NCBI GenBank assembly: GCA_002150995.1
Contig: MDHJ01000001.1
Coordinates: forward strand, 1,984,001-2,048,000
DNA from: Clavibacter michiganensis
Lineage (GTDB): Bacteria > Actinomycetota > Actinomycetes > Actinomycetales > Microbacteriaceae
Direction of reading: 5' to 3'
DNA length: 64,000 nucleotides
Shown one piece after another: positions 55,062 to 64,000 of this stretch; position 1 is the stretch's first letter, and each line of letters opens with the position of its first letter. The translations under genes were made by a program, and so were the position numbers. Below the pieces are notes generated by a model. The model ran no database searches. It saw nothing but the letters and a program-made list of their open reading frames with translations, and was not told the origin of the DNA.

Positions 55062-55067
55062 AGCCTA
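55062..55067 (-). promoter_or_regulatory. Putative -10 box of aroQ (leaderless)
   Basis: TAGGCT, then GGATCC, then the aroQ ATG; non-coding, the same layout as polA and coaE. Confidence 0.5.
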
Positions 55068-55175
55068 GGGGCGCTCCCAGCCCCGGGCACGCGGCTCCAC
55101 CTGCGGCGCACGGCTGCCTCCGTGAGGAGCGCCGGCGCTGACGTCGTGCGCCCCGGCCGCCGGCGATGCTCGGAG

Positions 55176-55198
55176 GCCGCCCTCAGGATGCGGGCGGC
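55176..55198 (-). terminator. Hairpin terminator of the aro operon
   Basis: GCCGCCC and GGGCGGC form a 7-bp stem with a 9-nt loop directly after the SDR stop codon, in the 143-bp gap before aroQ. Confidence 0.5.
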
Positions 55199-55981
55199 TC
55201 AGCCGACGCTCTGGCCGCCGTCGGAGCGGATGCGCTGCCCGTTGATCCAGCCGCCCTCCGCCGAGAGCAGGAAGCACACGAGCGCCGCGGCGTCGCGGGG
55301 CTCGGCGAGCCGTCCGCGCGGCGTCGTCTCGCGCAGGCTCTCGCGGATCTCCGGCGTGAACCAGCCCGTGTCGGTGGGTCCGGGATCGACGAGGTTGGCG
55401 GTGATCCTCGCGTCCTCCAGCTCACGGGCGGCCGCGATGACGATGCGGTCGAGCGCGGCCTTGCTGGCGCCGTAGGGCACGTTGCCGACGACGTGGTCGC
55501 TCGTGAGCGCGACGATGCGACCGGCGCCCGGCACCGCGCGGTACCGGCGGGCGAAGCCCTGGACGAGCTGGAGCGAAGCCCGCACGTTCACGGCCAGGTG
55601 CCGGTCCAGGCTCTCCACGCTGGTCTCCAGCAGGGCGCTGTCGACCGACTCGGCGTGGCTCAGCACGAGGGCGGTGAGCGGCCCGAGCTCCCGCTCGACC
55701 TCGTCGAGGATCCGCTCCGCGGCGTCCGTGTCCACGAGGTCGGCCTCGACGGCGTGCGCCCGGCCGCCCGCGCGCTCCACGGCTTCGGCGACGCGCGCCG
55801 GGTCCTCCGGCTGACGGCCCCACGGCATGCGGGCGTCGTAGTCCGACCAGTACGTGAAGGCGACATCCCAACCGCCGAGCGCCAGGTCCTCGGCGATGGC
55901 CGCCCCGATGCCGGAGACGCGGCCGACGCCCGTGACCAGCGCGACGGGCCGCGGCGCGTCCGGATGCGCGGGATCCGTCAC
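55199..55981 (-). CDS. Short-chain dehydrogenase/reductase
   Basis: The 260-residue protein is a classical-size SDR oxidoreductase with an NAD(P)-binding Rossmann start, ALVTGVGRVSGIGAAIAEDLA, and the YxxxK catalytic pair in VPYGASKAALDRIV. The catalytic Ser is probably in RIVALTSDHVVG. The C-terminal block NLVDPGPTDTGWF and the cap GGWINGQRIRSDGGQ are usual. The TGxGRxxGIG form resembles the enoyl-reductase-like subgroup; the substrate is unknown. GTG 55981 overlaps the aroB stop by 4 bp, so it belongs to the aro operon, but no shikimate step needs it. Confidence 0.88.
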   Translation of the reverse strand: MTDPAHPDAPRPVALVTGVGRVSGIGAAIAEDLALGGWDVAFTYWSDYDARMPWGRQPEDPARVAEAVERAGGRAHAVEADLVDTDAAERILDEVERELGPLTALVLSHAESVDSALLETSVESLDRHLAVNVRASLQLVQGFARRYRAVPGAGRIVALTSDHVVGNVPYGASKAALDRIVIAAARELEDARITANLVDPGPTDTGWFTPEIRESLRETTPRGRLAEPRDAAALVCFLLSAEGGWINGQRIRSDGGQSVG

Positions 55982-57123
55982 GAGCCGATCTCCTGGTACG
56001 CGGCGAAGAGCAGCGCCTCCTCGGGCCCGTTGAGCACGCTGGCCCGGCCGACGCCGTCGAGCACGATGAAGCGCATCATGTCGCCGCGGGCCTTCTTGTC
56101 GCGCTTCATCGAGGCCACGAGCGTGGGCCAGCGCCCGACCGGGTAGCTGGTGGGGAGGTCGAGCGAGTCGAGGATCCGCCGGTGCCGGTCGACGGCCTCG
56201 TCGGACAGGGTGCGCGTGAGGCGCGACAGCTCGGCCGCGAACACCATGCCCACGGCGACCGCCGCGCCGTGCCGCCACCGGTAGCGCTCGGCGTGCTCGA
56301 TGGCGTGGCCGAGCGTGTGGCCGTAGTTCAGGATCTCGCGGCGGCCCTTCTCCGTGAAGTCCTCGCCGACGACCTCCGCCTTCATCGCGATCGCGAGCTC
56401 GACGACGCGCCGGAACTCGGGGCTCGTGGTGTCGGTGACGCGCGCCACGTCGGCCTCGATGATGTCGAGGATCTCGGGGACGGCGATGAACCCCGCCTTC
56501 ACGATCTCCGCGAAGCCGGTCACGATCTCGTTCCGGGGCAGGGTCGCGAGCAGGTCGAGGTCCACCACCACGGCGGTCGGCGCGTAGAACGCGCCCACGA
56601 GGTTCTTGCCCTCGGACGTGTTGATGCCGGTCTTCCCGCCGACGGCCGCGTCGACCATGGCGAGGACCGTGGTGGGGACCTGGATGAGCATGACCCCGCG
56701 CAGCCACGTCGCGGCGACGAACCCGCCGAGGTCGGTCGTGGCACCGCCGCCGAGGGTGATGACCGCGTCGGATCGCGTGAAGTCGGTGGTGCCCATGATC
56801 TTCCAGCAGAACGCCGCGACCTCCACCCGCTTCGCGCCCTCCGCGTCGGGCACCTCCGCGAGGTACACCTCCACGTCGCCCTGCAGGCGCTCCCGGAGAC
56901 GCGACGCCTCCTCGGCCAGGGCCGGGGCGTGGACGATGAGCACCTTCCGCACCCGCGGGCCGAGCAGCGTGCCGATCCCCTGCACGAGGCCCCGGCCGAC
57001 GGTCACGTCGTATCCGGGGGTGCCGGAGACGCGGATCACGCTGGCGGCGTCGGGCTCGGCCGCCGCGGCGAGGGGAGCCGCGTCTCCGGCACGGGCGGTC
57101 TCGGGCGCGTTCTGGTCGGTCAT
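55978..57123 (-). CDS. aroB: 3-dehydroquinate synthase
   Basis: AroB cyclises DAHP to 3-dehydroquinate using NAD+ and a metal. The 381-residue product has the NAD-binding ITLGGGATTDLGGFVAATWL, the loop TTVLAMVDAAVGGKTGINTS, GFAEIVKAG, and the metal His residues in ILNYGHTLGHAIEHAERYRW. It starts with a 28-residue Ala-rich stretch. It overlaps aroK upstream by 4 bp and the SDR gene downstream by 4 bp. Confidence 0.97.
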   Translation of the reverse strand: MTDQNAPETARAGDAAPLAAAAEPDAASVIRVSGTPGYDVTVGRGLVQGIGTLLGPRVRKVLIVHAPALAEEASRLRERLQGDVEVYLAEVPDAEGAKRVEVAAFCWKIMGTTDFTRSDAVITLGGGATTDLGGFVAATWLRGVMLIQVPTTVLAMVDAAVGGKTGINTSEGKNLVGAFYAPTAVVVDLDLLATLPRNEIVTGFAEIVKAGFIAVPEILDIIEADVARVTDTTSPEFRRVVELAIAMKAEVVGEDFTEKGRREILNYGHTLGHAIEHAERYRWRHGAAVAVGMVFAAELSRLTRTLSDEAVDRHRRILDSLDLPTSYPVGRWPTLVASMKRDKKARGDMMRFIVLDGVGRASVLNGPEEALLFAAYQEIGS

Positions 57124-57611
57124 GGCTGCCTCTCCCGGGCGAAGCGCTCGATCTCGCGGACGATGCGCGGGAGCGGGCGGTCGGAGGTGTCGATGGTCAG
57201 GTCGGCGAGCGAGCGGTACAGCCCCTCGCGGTCGGCGAGGATGCGGCGCCAGCTCTCGAGGCCGTCGACGAGCGGGCGGTCGTCGCCGCGGATCCGCGCG
57301 CGGACGGCCTGCTCGCTCACGGTGAGCAGCACGACGCGGCAGGCCTCCAGGTCGGCACGCGTCGCGAGGTCGAGGACGGCGCCCCCGCCGAGCGAGACCA
57401 CACCGTCCTCCGCGAGGGCGGCGGCGACCGCCGTGCGCTCGAGCTCGCGGAACCTCGGCTCGCCGTGCTCGCGGAAGATGTCGGCGATGGATCCGTGCGC
57501 CTCGACGATCGCGCGGTCCGTGTCGGTGAACGGCACGTCGAGGGCCTTGGCGACACGACGGCCGACCGTGGTCTTGCCCGCTCCGGGCGGGCCGATCAGG
57601 ACGACCGGCAC
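57120..57611 (-). CDS. aroK: Shikimate kinase
   Basis: AroK phosphorylates shikimate. The 163-residue P-loop kinase has GPPGAGKTT at residues 7-15, the shikimate-site Asp in FTDTDRAIVEAHG, RFRELERTAVAAAL, the GGGAVLD loop, and the lid Arg region RGDDRPLVDG. GTG 57611 lies 2 bp after the aroC stop, and its own stop overlaps the aroB ATG. Confidence 0.97.
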   Translation of the reverse strand: MPVVLIGPPGAGKTTVGRRVAKALDVPFTDTDRAIVEAHGSIADIFREHGEPRFRELERTAVAAALAEDGVVSLGGGAVLDLATRADLEACRVVLLTVSEQAVRARIRGDDRPLVDGLESWRRILADREGLYRSLADLTIDTSDRPLPRIVREIERFARERQP

Positions 57612-57613
57612 GG

Positions 57614-58852
57614 TCAGGCCTCGGGCGCCGCCGGCGGAGCGGCGTCCGCCTCGTCCACGAGGTCGGCGCCCGTGCGGCGGCCCTCGGGGATCGCGTCGAG
57701 GTAGCCGCGGAGGTTCCGCAGGGTCTCGCCCACGGAGTCGCCGCCGAACTTCTCCAGCACGGCGTCGGCGAGGGTCAGCGCGACCATCGCCTCGGCGACG
57801 ACGCCGGCGGCGGGCACGGCGCACACGTCGGAGCGCTGGTGGTTCGCAGGGGCCGCGCCGCCCGTGGCGGTGTCGATGGTGCGGAGGGCGCGCGGCACGG
57901 TGGCGATGGGCTTCATGCCGGCGCGGACCCGGAGGACCGTGCCCGTGCTCATGCCGCCCTCAGTGCCTCCGGCGCGGTCGGTCGACCTGCCGATGCCCGC
58001 CGCCGTGCTGAACAGCTCGTCGTGCGCCTCGGATCCGCGGCGCGTGGTGGTGAGGAAGCCGTCGCCGACCTCGACGCCCTTGATCGCCTGGATCCCCATG
58101 AGCGCCGCCGCGAGCTTGGAGTCGAGGCGGCGGTCCCAGTGCACGTGCGAGCCGAGGCCCGGAGGCAGGTCGTAGGCGAGGACCTCGACGACGCCGCCGA
58201 CCGTGTCGCCGCTCTGCTTGGTGTCGTCGACCTCGGCGACCATGCGGGCGCTCGTCTCGGCGTGGAAGCAGCGCAGCGGATCCGCGTCCAGCGCGTCCAC
58301 GTCGGCCGGCGTCGGCAGCGGCGCGCCCTCGGGGACGCGGACGGGGCCGATGGACAGCGTGTGGCTGACGAGCGTGATCCCGAGCTCCGCGAGGAACGCC
58401 CGCGCCACGGCGCCGAGGGCGACGCGGGCGGCGGTCTCGCGGGCGCTGGCGCGCTCGAGCACGGGACGCGCCTCGTCGAAGTCGTACTTCTGCATGCCCA
58501 CGAGGTCGGCGTGCCCGGGACGCGGACGGGTGAGGGCCGCGGCGCGCGCACCCTGCAGCTTCTCGGGATCGACCGGCTCGGGGCTCATGACGTCGACCCA
58601 CTTCGGCCACTCCGTGTTGCCGATGCGCACGGCGATGGGGCTGCCGAGGGTCCGCCCGTGGACGACGCCCGTGGAGAGGCTCAGCTCGTCCTGCTCGAAG
58701 CCCATGCGCGCGCCGCGGCCGTAGCCCAGCTTGCGACGGGCGAGGTCGGCGCGGATGCCGTCGAGGCTGACGGGCACGCCCGCGGGCAGGCCCTCCAGGA
58801 CGGCGATGAGTTCGGGGCCGTGGGATTCCCCGGCGGTGAGCCAACGCAGCAT
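57614..58852 (-). CDS. aroC: Chorismate synthase
   Basis: AroC makes chorismate from EPSP with reduced FMN, supplying TrpE encoded at 25.8 kb. The 412-residue product has the N-terminal block [58 protein letters not shown], and the C-terminal [19 protein letters not shown]. These are all family signatures. aroA is not in the window. A 39-bp gap separates it from aroE. Confidence 0.97.
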   Translation of the reverse strand: MLRWLTAGESHGPELIAVLEGLPAGVPVSLDGIRADLARRKLGYGRGARMGFEQDELSLSTGVVHGRTLGSPIAVRIGNTEWPKWVDVMSPEPVDPEKLQGARAAALTRPRPGHADLVGMQKYDFDEARPVLERASARETAARVALGAVARAFLAELGITLVSHTLSIGPVRVPEGAPLPTPADVDALDADPLRCFHAETSARMVAEVDDTKQSGDTVGGVVEVLAYDLPPGLGSHVHWDRRLDSKLAAALMGIQAIKGVEVGDGFLTTTRRGSEAHDELFSTAAGIGRSTDRAGGTEGGMSTGTVLRVRAGMKPIATVPRALRTIDTATGGAAPANHQRSDVCAVPAAGVVAEAMVALTLADAVLEKFGGDSVGETLRNLRGYLDAIPEGRRTGADLVDEADAAPPAAPEA

Positions 58853-58891
58853 GGCCCCATCCTCCCACAGCGGCAGGGGCCGCCCGGCGGG

Positions 58892-59782
58892 TCAGGCGCC
58901 GGTCCAGGGCCTCCCCGGATGACGCCCGACGCTCGCCCGCATCGCGGCGAGCACCCGCCCCTCCTCGGCGACCGCACGCTCCGCGTCACCGCCGACGAAC
59001 AGGCGCACCTGGATGAGCGCCTGCTGCACGAGCATGTCGATGCCGGGCACGACCCGCCCGCCCGCGCGCTCCCACGCGTCGGCGATGCCGGTCGGCCACG
59101 GCGCGTAGGTCACGTCGAGGAGCACCGCGTCGGCCGCGAGCCGCGCCGGGAGCGCGACCTCGGACGCGGCGTCGCCGGGGAGCGTGCTGATCGCCGTGTC
59201 GGCACCCGCCAGGACCGTGGACGCGTCGTCCAACGGGACGATGCGCAGCGCCAGGCCGAGCTCGTCGGCCAGGGCCTCGAGCTCCCGGGCGCGCTCGGGG
59301 CGCCGGGCCGCGACGGCGACGCGCGCGGCCCCCAGGTCGCGGAGCGCCACCAGTGCGGAGCGGGCCGTGGATCCCGCGCCCAGGACGACCGCGTCCGTCG
59401 CCCCGGCGACCCCGGCGTCGCCCAACGCGCGCACGATCCCCGCCACGTCGGTGTTGTGGCCGCGGCGGGTCGCCCGACCGGCTGCGTCCGGCTCCTGCAC
59501 GAGCGTGTTCGCGGCGCCGGCCAGCCGTGCCGTGTCGTCGACGTGGTCGAGGAGCGGGAGCACGTCGCGCTTGAGCGGCATGGTGAGCGACAGGCCGCGC
59601 CACCCGGATCCGAGCCCCGCGACGAGATCCGCGAGCTCCGCGCCCGTGCACTCCACGGCCTCGTACGACCAGTCGAGCCCGAGCACGTCGTAGGCGGCGA
59701 GGTGCAGGCGCGGGGACAGCGAGTGGGCGATGGGGCTGCCGAGGACCGCCAGCCGCACGGCCGGCGTCCGCGGGTCAACCAT
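58892..59782 (-). CDS. aroE: Shikimate dehydrogenase
   Basis: AroE reduces 3-dehydroshikimate to shikimate with NADPH. The 296-residue product has the substrate block LAVLGSPIAHSLSPRLHLAA, the catalytic Lys in LSLTMPLKRDVLPLLD, GAANTLVQE, the nucleotide loop VLGAGSTARSALVALRDLG with an AxR NADP signature (AAARR-like VAARRPERA), and PGIDMLVQQALIQVRLF. ATG 59782 overlaps the mltG end by 8 bp. Confidence 0.95.
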   Translation of the reverse strand: MVDPRTPAVRLAVLGSPIAHSLSPRLHLAAYDVLGLDWSYEAVECTGAELADLVAGLGSGWRGLSLTMPLKRDVLPLLDHVDDTARLAGAANTLVQEPDAAGRATRRGHNTDVAGIVRALGDAGVAGATDAVVLGAGSTARSALVALRDLGAARVAVAARRPERARELEALADELGLALRIVPLDDASTVLAGADTAISTLPGDAASEVALPARLAADAVLLDVTYAPWPTGIADAWERAGGRVVPGIDMLVQQALIQVRLFVGGDAERAVAEEGRVLAAMRASVGRHPGRPWTGA

Positions 59783-61426
59783 TGCCGGGGTTGTCCCGCA
59801 TGAACTGCTGCCACTGGGCGACGGCCTTGAGGTGGTCGTCGTAGGACTCCGAGAACACCGTGTCGCCCGTGATCGTGTTGACCGTCACGAAGTACAGCCA
59901 CGGGCCGTCCGCCGGCGCGATCGCGGCCTTGATGGCGACGTCGCCCGGGTTCGAGATGGGCCCGATCGGGAGGCCCGGGTGCACGTAGGTGTTGTAGGGG
60001 TTGTCGTCGGCCCGCTCGGCGTCGGTCGTCGTGACCCGACCCGCCGACTCCGCGCCGTAGGCGACGGTGGCGTCGGACTGCAGGAGCATGCCGATGTCGA
60101 TGCGGTTCTGGAAGACGCGGGAGACCTTGTAGAAGTCCTCCTCGAAGCGCGCCTCCTTCTGGATCAGCGCCGCCATCGTCAGGACGCGGTGCCGGTCCCC
60201 GGGGCGACGCCGGCCTCGTCGAGCGCCTGGAAGGTGCGCGCCACCATGGTCCGGACCATGTCGGCGGCCGACGTCCCAGGCGGGAAGTCGTAGGTCGCGG
60301 GGAAGAGGTAGCCCTCGATGCTGGGCGCCTCGGCGGGGAGGCCGAGCGCGCCGAGATCCGCGACCGCGGCCTCCAGGTCGGCGACGGGGGTGCCGGTGCC
60401 CTCGGCGACGAGCTCGAACGCCTGGGCGGCGGTCTGCCCCTCGGGGATGGTGACCTTCGCCTGCACCTGGCTCGCCGGATCCTGCAGCAGCGCCAGCGCG
60501 GACGCCGCGCTCATCTGCTTCCGCAGCGTGTACGTGCCCGGCTGGAACACGACCTCCCCGGAGCTGACGACGGCCTGGTAGAACGCCTTCGACGTCTTCA
60601 CCACGTCCTGCTCGGCGAGCGTGTCGCCGATGGTGCTGCCGGTGTCGCCGGTCTTGACGACGACCTGGACCTCCCCGGAGCCCTCGCCGTCGTAGTCCGT
60701 GGGCTCCGCGGGGGTCAGGAGCGCCGAGACGACGGGCCCGAACAGCGACGTCGCGATGACGGCGGCGCCGCCGAACAGCACGACAAGCAGCACGAGGACG
60801 TAGGGCCACTTGGGGTGGCGGCGCTTCGGCCTGGGAGCGGCGGGAGCGGGTTCCCGCGGCGGCGTCCGGCGGCCGCGGTCGCCGTCACCGGCGGAGGGCA
60901 CGGCGGGCCGCGCACCCGCGGTCGGCTCCGTGGCGGCCGCGGCGATCCCAGCCGCCGCGGCGGAGGCTGCGGACGTGTCGCCCGCGGCGGAGGACGCCGA
61001 TGTCGAGGCGGCGGCGGCCACCGAGGCCGGCGAGCCGGGAGACGAGGAGCCGGGGGACGAGGAGATCGAGGGCGACGCGGCGTCCGGGGCCGGTGCATCC
61101 GGCCGCCTCGCGGTCGAGGCCCCGGCGGGTGGCGCGTCACCGGCGTCGGAAGCCGTGTGCGACCCCGCCTCCGCGGCCTCGCGCAGTGCACGGAGCTCGC
61201 GTCGCGTCATGGGAGCGCCGGTCCCGATGCCGGGTCCGGCGCCGCGCGGCGCGTCCTCGGCGCGGGGGGCGGGGGCGGGACCCGCATCGGGGCGAGCCGC
61301 GGCACCATCGCCGAACAGGCTCTCGAAGGGGTCGCCACCCGCACCCGCTGCCGTCGTGGCGCGTCGGGTGGGGTCGGTCTCAGGCGTGTCGGTCAGGATC
61401 GACTCGGTTCCTCGGGACGAGAGCAC
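59775..61426 (-). CDS. mltG: Endolytic murein transglycosylase MltG (frameshift)
   Basis: MltG cuts nascent peptidoglycan strands at the membrane and limits their length. After a long Ala/Ser/Pro-rich cytoplasmic region (about residues 1-205) comes one membrane span, WPYVLVLLVVLFGGAAVIA. An extracytoplasmic LysM-like and YceG domain follows (DTGSTIGDTLAEQDVV, SIEGYLFPATYDFPPGTSA, LTMAALIQKEARF with the catalytic Glu, NPYNTYVHPGLPIGPISNPG). At a C4 run (60197-60200) the frame breaks after DEAGVAPG; one added base joins the halves. The start is uncertain: GTG 61426, or ATG 61465. The mended length is about 550. It overlaps ruvX. Confidence 0.9.
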
Positions 61427-61865
61427 CGGGTGGGGAGCCGGCGGTGCGCTCGCTCTCGAGCGCATGTTGAAGGATTATAACGGCCGCTGCCTGGTCGATA
61501 ACGGGCCGCTGTTTGCGGGAGCCTCGGCCGGACGACCGCAGGGCGCTCTGCGCGGAGACCGTCGAGAGCCGTTCGTCCACGAGCCGGACCGGCGTCCAGG
61601 TGGCGTCCGCGAGGCGGCGGGCGAACCCCTCCGCGTCCTCCGTCGACGCCGTGGCGCGTCCGGAGAGCGCGAGCGGCAGGCCCACGACGAGCTCGACGCA
61701 GTCGATCTCCGCGGCCACCTCGAGGATGCGGCGGATGTCGGCGGAGCCGCCCGCGTCGCGCGGGACGGTCTCCACCGGCGTCGCGATCAGCCCGTGCGGA
61801 TCGCAGCGGGCGAGGCCGATGCGCGCCTTCCCCACGTCGACGGCGACGCGCGAGCCCATCCGCAT
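61380..61865 (-). CDS. ruvX: RuvX/YqgF Holliday-junction resolvase-like nuclease
   Basis: The 161-residue protein has the RNase H-like fold of YqgF/RuvX, linked to pre-16S rRNA processing and possibly junction resolution. Family marks are RVAVDVGKARIGLARCD with the first catalytic Asp, ELVVGLPLALSGR, and VRLVDERLSTVSAQ with the second acidic residue. Its ATG overlaps the alaS stop as TGATG, the alaS-ruvX-mltG-aroE order typical of actinobacteria. Its end overlaps the start of mltG. Confidence 0.95.
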   Translation of the reverse strand: MRMGSRVAVDVGKARIGLARCDPHGLIATPVETVPRDAGGSADIRRILEVAAEIDCVELVVGLPLALSGRATASTEDAEGFARRLADATWTPVRLVDERLSTVSAQSALRSSGRGSRKQRPVIDQAAAVIILQHALESERTAGSPPGALVPRNRVDPDRHA

Positions 61866-64000
61866 CAGGACGCGAGCGCCTGGCGGACGGCGGCGAGGGC
61901 CTCCGGGATGGCCGACACGTCGGACCCGCCGCCCTGTGCGAGGTCGTCCTTGCCGCCGCCGCCTCCGCCGAGCACCGCGGCGGCGGCGCGGGCGAGCTGC
62001 CCGGCCTTGGCCCCGGCATCTCGGGCAGCCTGGTTGGTGGCCACGATGACGGTCGGCTTGCCGGCGGCGTCGCCGGCCAGCGCGACGACAACCGGGTCGG
62101 AGCCGGCGCGCTCGCGCACGAGGGTCACGAGCTGGCGCACCTCGTCCGCCGAGCGGACGCTGCCGAGCGCCTCCTGGATGAGCGTCACCGATCCGACGCG
62201 CGAGCCCTGCGCGAGCAGAGCGGGCACGCGCTGCTGGAGCGCCTGCGCCTCGAAGTCCGCGATGCGGCGCTCCGCGGTCCTCAGGTTCGCCATGAGGTCG
62301 GCGATGCGGTCCGGGAGCTGCTCGCGCGGCGTCTTGAGGCTCGACGTGAGCTGCGACACGATGGCGCGCTCGACGGCCAGGTCCTGGAACGCCTCGCGGC
62401 CGACGAGGGACTCGATGCGGCGGTTGGTCGAGCCGACGGACGACTCCCCCACCACGTTGATCAGGCCGATCTGGGCGCTGGAGGACACGTGGGTGCCCGC
62501 GCACAGCTCGCGCGACCACGGACCGCCGATGTCGACGACGCGCACGGTGTCGCCGTACTTCTCGCCGAACAGCGCCATGGCGCCGAGCTGCTTCGCCTCG
62601 TCGATGGGCATCACGCGGGTGACGACCTGCAGGTCGTCACGGACGGCGCCGTTGGCGATGTCCTCGATCTCGCTGCGCGTCTCGGGCGACAGAGCCTGGT
62701 TCCACGCGAAGTCGAGGCGCATGTAGCCGGCGCGGTTGTACGAGCCGGACTGGTGCGCGTCCTGGCCCAGCACCTGGCGGAGGGCGGCGTGCACGAGGTG
62801 CGTGCCGGAGTGCGCCTGCGTCGCGCCGCGTCGCCAGTCGGCGTCGACCACCGTGGTGGCGGCGTCGCCGACGCCCACCTCGCCGGAGCGCACCTGCACG
62901 CGGTGGCTGATGAGGCCCTTCACGGGCTTCTGCACGTCGAGGACCTCGAGGTCGAAGCCCTGGCCGACGATGCTGCCGGCGTCGGCCTCCTGGCCGCCGG
63001 ACTCCGCGTAGAGGCTCGTCTCGGGGAGGATGACCTCCGCGATGTCGCCGACGACGGCGTGGTCGACGCTGTGGCCGCCGACGATGAGGCCGAGGATCGT
63101 CGTGCCCGTCTCGAGCTCGTCGTAGCCCGTGAAGCGGGTCTCGCCCGCCGCGCGGAACTCGCTGTAGACCGTGAGGTCGGCGAGGGCGGTCTTCTTGCTC
63201 CGCGCATCGGCCTTGGCGCGCGTGCGCTGCTCGGCCATGAGGCGGTCGAACGCCTCGCGGTCGACCGTCAGGCCGTTCTCCTCCGCCATCTCGAGGGTCA
63301 GGTCGATGGGGAACCCGAAGGTGTCGTGCAGCAGGAACGCGGTGTCGCCCGCGATGCGCTCGCCGCCCTTCGCCTTCGTCTCGCCCACGGCGACGTCGAG
63401 GATCGTGGTGCCGCCGGAGAGGGTGCGGAGGAAGGTCTCCTCCTCCGCGTAGGCGAGGCGCGAGATGCGGTCGAAGTCGTCCGACACCTCGGGATAGGCG
63501 GCCTTCATCGCGTCGCGCGACGCGGGGAACAGCTCGCCGAAGGTCGCCGTGTCGACGCCCATGAGGCGCATGGCCCGGACGGTGCGGCGCATCAGGCGGC
63601 GCAGGATGTAGCCGCGCCCCTCGTTCGACGGACGCACGCCGTCGGACATGAGCATGAGGGAGGAGCGGACGTGGTCGGCGACGATGCGCATGCGCACGTC
63701 GTCCTCGTGGTCGGCGCCGTAGCGGCGGCCCGCGATGCCGGCCGCGCGGTCGAGGACCGGGCGCACCTGGTCGATCTCGTACATGTTCTCGACGCCCTGC
63801 TTGAGGAAGGCGACGCGCTCGAGGCCCATCCCGGTGTCGATGTTCTTCTTCGGCAGGTCGCCGAGGATCTCGAAGTCGGCCTTTCCCGTCCCCTGCCCGC
63901 GCAGGTACTGCATGAAGACGAGGTTCCAGATCTCCACGTACCGGTCGTCGTCGGTGGCGGGGCCGCCGTCCTGGCCGTAGGCCGGGCCGCGGTCGAAGAA
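61865..64000 (-). CDS. alaS: Alanyl-tRNA synthetase (N-terminus beyond window)
   Basis: AlaS charges tRNA-Ala and edits Ser and Gly errors. The window holds about 711 C-terminal residues, entering at FFDRGPAYGQDGGPATDDDR within the catalytic domain. Next come VEIWNLVFMQYLRG and KKNIDTGMGLERVAFL. The tRNA-recognition region, the editing domain (HSGTHLVHAALRQVLG and the Cys/His site SRELCAGTHVSSSAQIG), and the C-Ala domain with GGGGGGKDDLAQGGG near the end complete it. It is probably the first gene of the ruvX-mltG-aro operon, or close to it. Confidence 0.96.
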   Translation of the reverse strand, partial: FFDRGPAYGQDGGPATDDDRYVEIWNLVFMQYLRGQGTGKADFEILGDLPKKNIDTGMGLERVAFLKQGVENMYEIDQVRPVLDRAAGIAGRRYGADHEDDVRMRIVADHVRSSLMLMSDGVRPSNEGRGYILRRLMRRTVRAMRLMGVDTATFGELFPASRDAMKAAYPEVSDDFDRISRLAYAEEETFLRTLSGGTTILDVAVGETKAKGGERIAGDTAFLLHDTFGFPIDLTLEMAEENGLTVDREAFDRLMAEQRTRAKADARSKKTALADLTVYSEFRAAGETRFTGYDELETGTTILGLIVGGHSVDHAVVGDIAEVILPETSLYAESGGQEADAGSIVGQGFDLEVLDVQKPVKGLISHRVQVRSGEVGVGDAATTVVDADWRRGATQAHSGTHLVHAALRQVLGQDAHQSGSYNRAGYMRLDFAWNQALSPETRSEIEDIANGAVRDDLQVVTRVMPIDEAKQLGAMALFGEKYGDTVRVVDIGGPWSRELCAGTHVSSSAQIGLINVVGESSVGSTNRRIESLVGREAFQDLAVERAIVSQLTSSLKTPREQLPDRIADLMANLRTAERRIADFEAQALQQRVPALLAQGSRVGSVTLIQEALGSVRSADEVRQLVTLVRERAGSDPVVVALAGDAAGKPTVIVATNQAARDAGAKAGQLARAAAAVLGGGGGGKDDLAQGGGSDVSAIPEALAAVRQALAS

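Overview
The window is about 72 % G+C and almost every gene lies on the minus strand. Protein families and gene order point to a high-GC actinobacterium of the family Microbacteriaceae, most like Clavibacter or Leifsonia. The markers are a MihF-Gmk fusion, an actinobacterial PriA, a four-repeat S1 protein, GTG/TTG starts and gene order shared with Mycobacterium. The genus is my inference from family knowledge; no search was run. I see no phage, insertion sequence, CRISPR array or genomic island. This is core housekeeping DNA. No stretch over about 180 bp lacks a gene.

Layout, left to right (the minus-strand genes are transcribed right to left). 1-14.7 kb: uvrA (cut by the window edge), uvrB, coaE, rpsA, a DUF885 metallohydrolase with an orphan PTS EIIA, polA, a thioesterase (the only plus-strand protein gene), the ANTAR regulator pdtaR, tRNA-Leu(CAA) and pyk. 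14.8-22.8 kb: glutamate synthase (gltD, gltB), lgt and trpA. 22.0-29.7 kb: a merged his-trp operon in the order hisE-hisG-hisF-hisI-trpE-membrane protein-HGxxPAAW protein-trpC-trpB-trpA, most genes overlapping by 1-4 bp. 29.8-38.4 kb: an FKBP isomerase, rpe, rsmB, fmt, a small bridging ORF, priA, metK, coaBC and rpoZ. 38.4-48.2 kb: the pyrimidine operon pyrR-pyrB-pyrC-membrane protein-carA-carB-pyrF, continuing into mihF-gmk, with a PyrR-binding RNA hairpin over the pyrR start. 48.4-53.4 kb: acetyl-CoA synthetase and a three-gene ABC importer of the sulfonate/nitrate/taurine class. 53.5-64 kb: nusB, efp, aroQ, then the operon alaS (cut by the window edge)-ruvX-mltG-aroE-aroC-aroK-aroB-SDR.

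Two signals cut across the gene list. First, seven conserved genes (uvrA, the HGxxPAAW gene, hisF, rsmB, mihF-gmk, pyrF, mltG) each carry a -1 frameshift, and gmk carries two. All eight are mended by adding one G or C to a G/C run, which suggests consensus or sequencing error rather than gene decay. Second, ten genes have a TANNNT hexamer ending exactly 6 or 7 nt before the start codon, as expected for -10 boxes of leaderless mRNAs.

Together the genes supply aromatic amino acids (aro to trp), histidine, pyrimidines, glutamate, coenzyme A and S-adenosylmethionine, plus parts of DNA repair, replication restart, translation initiation and envelope assembly.
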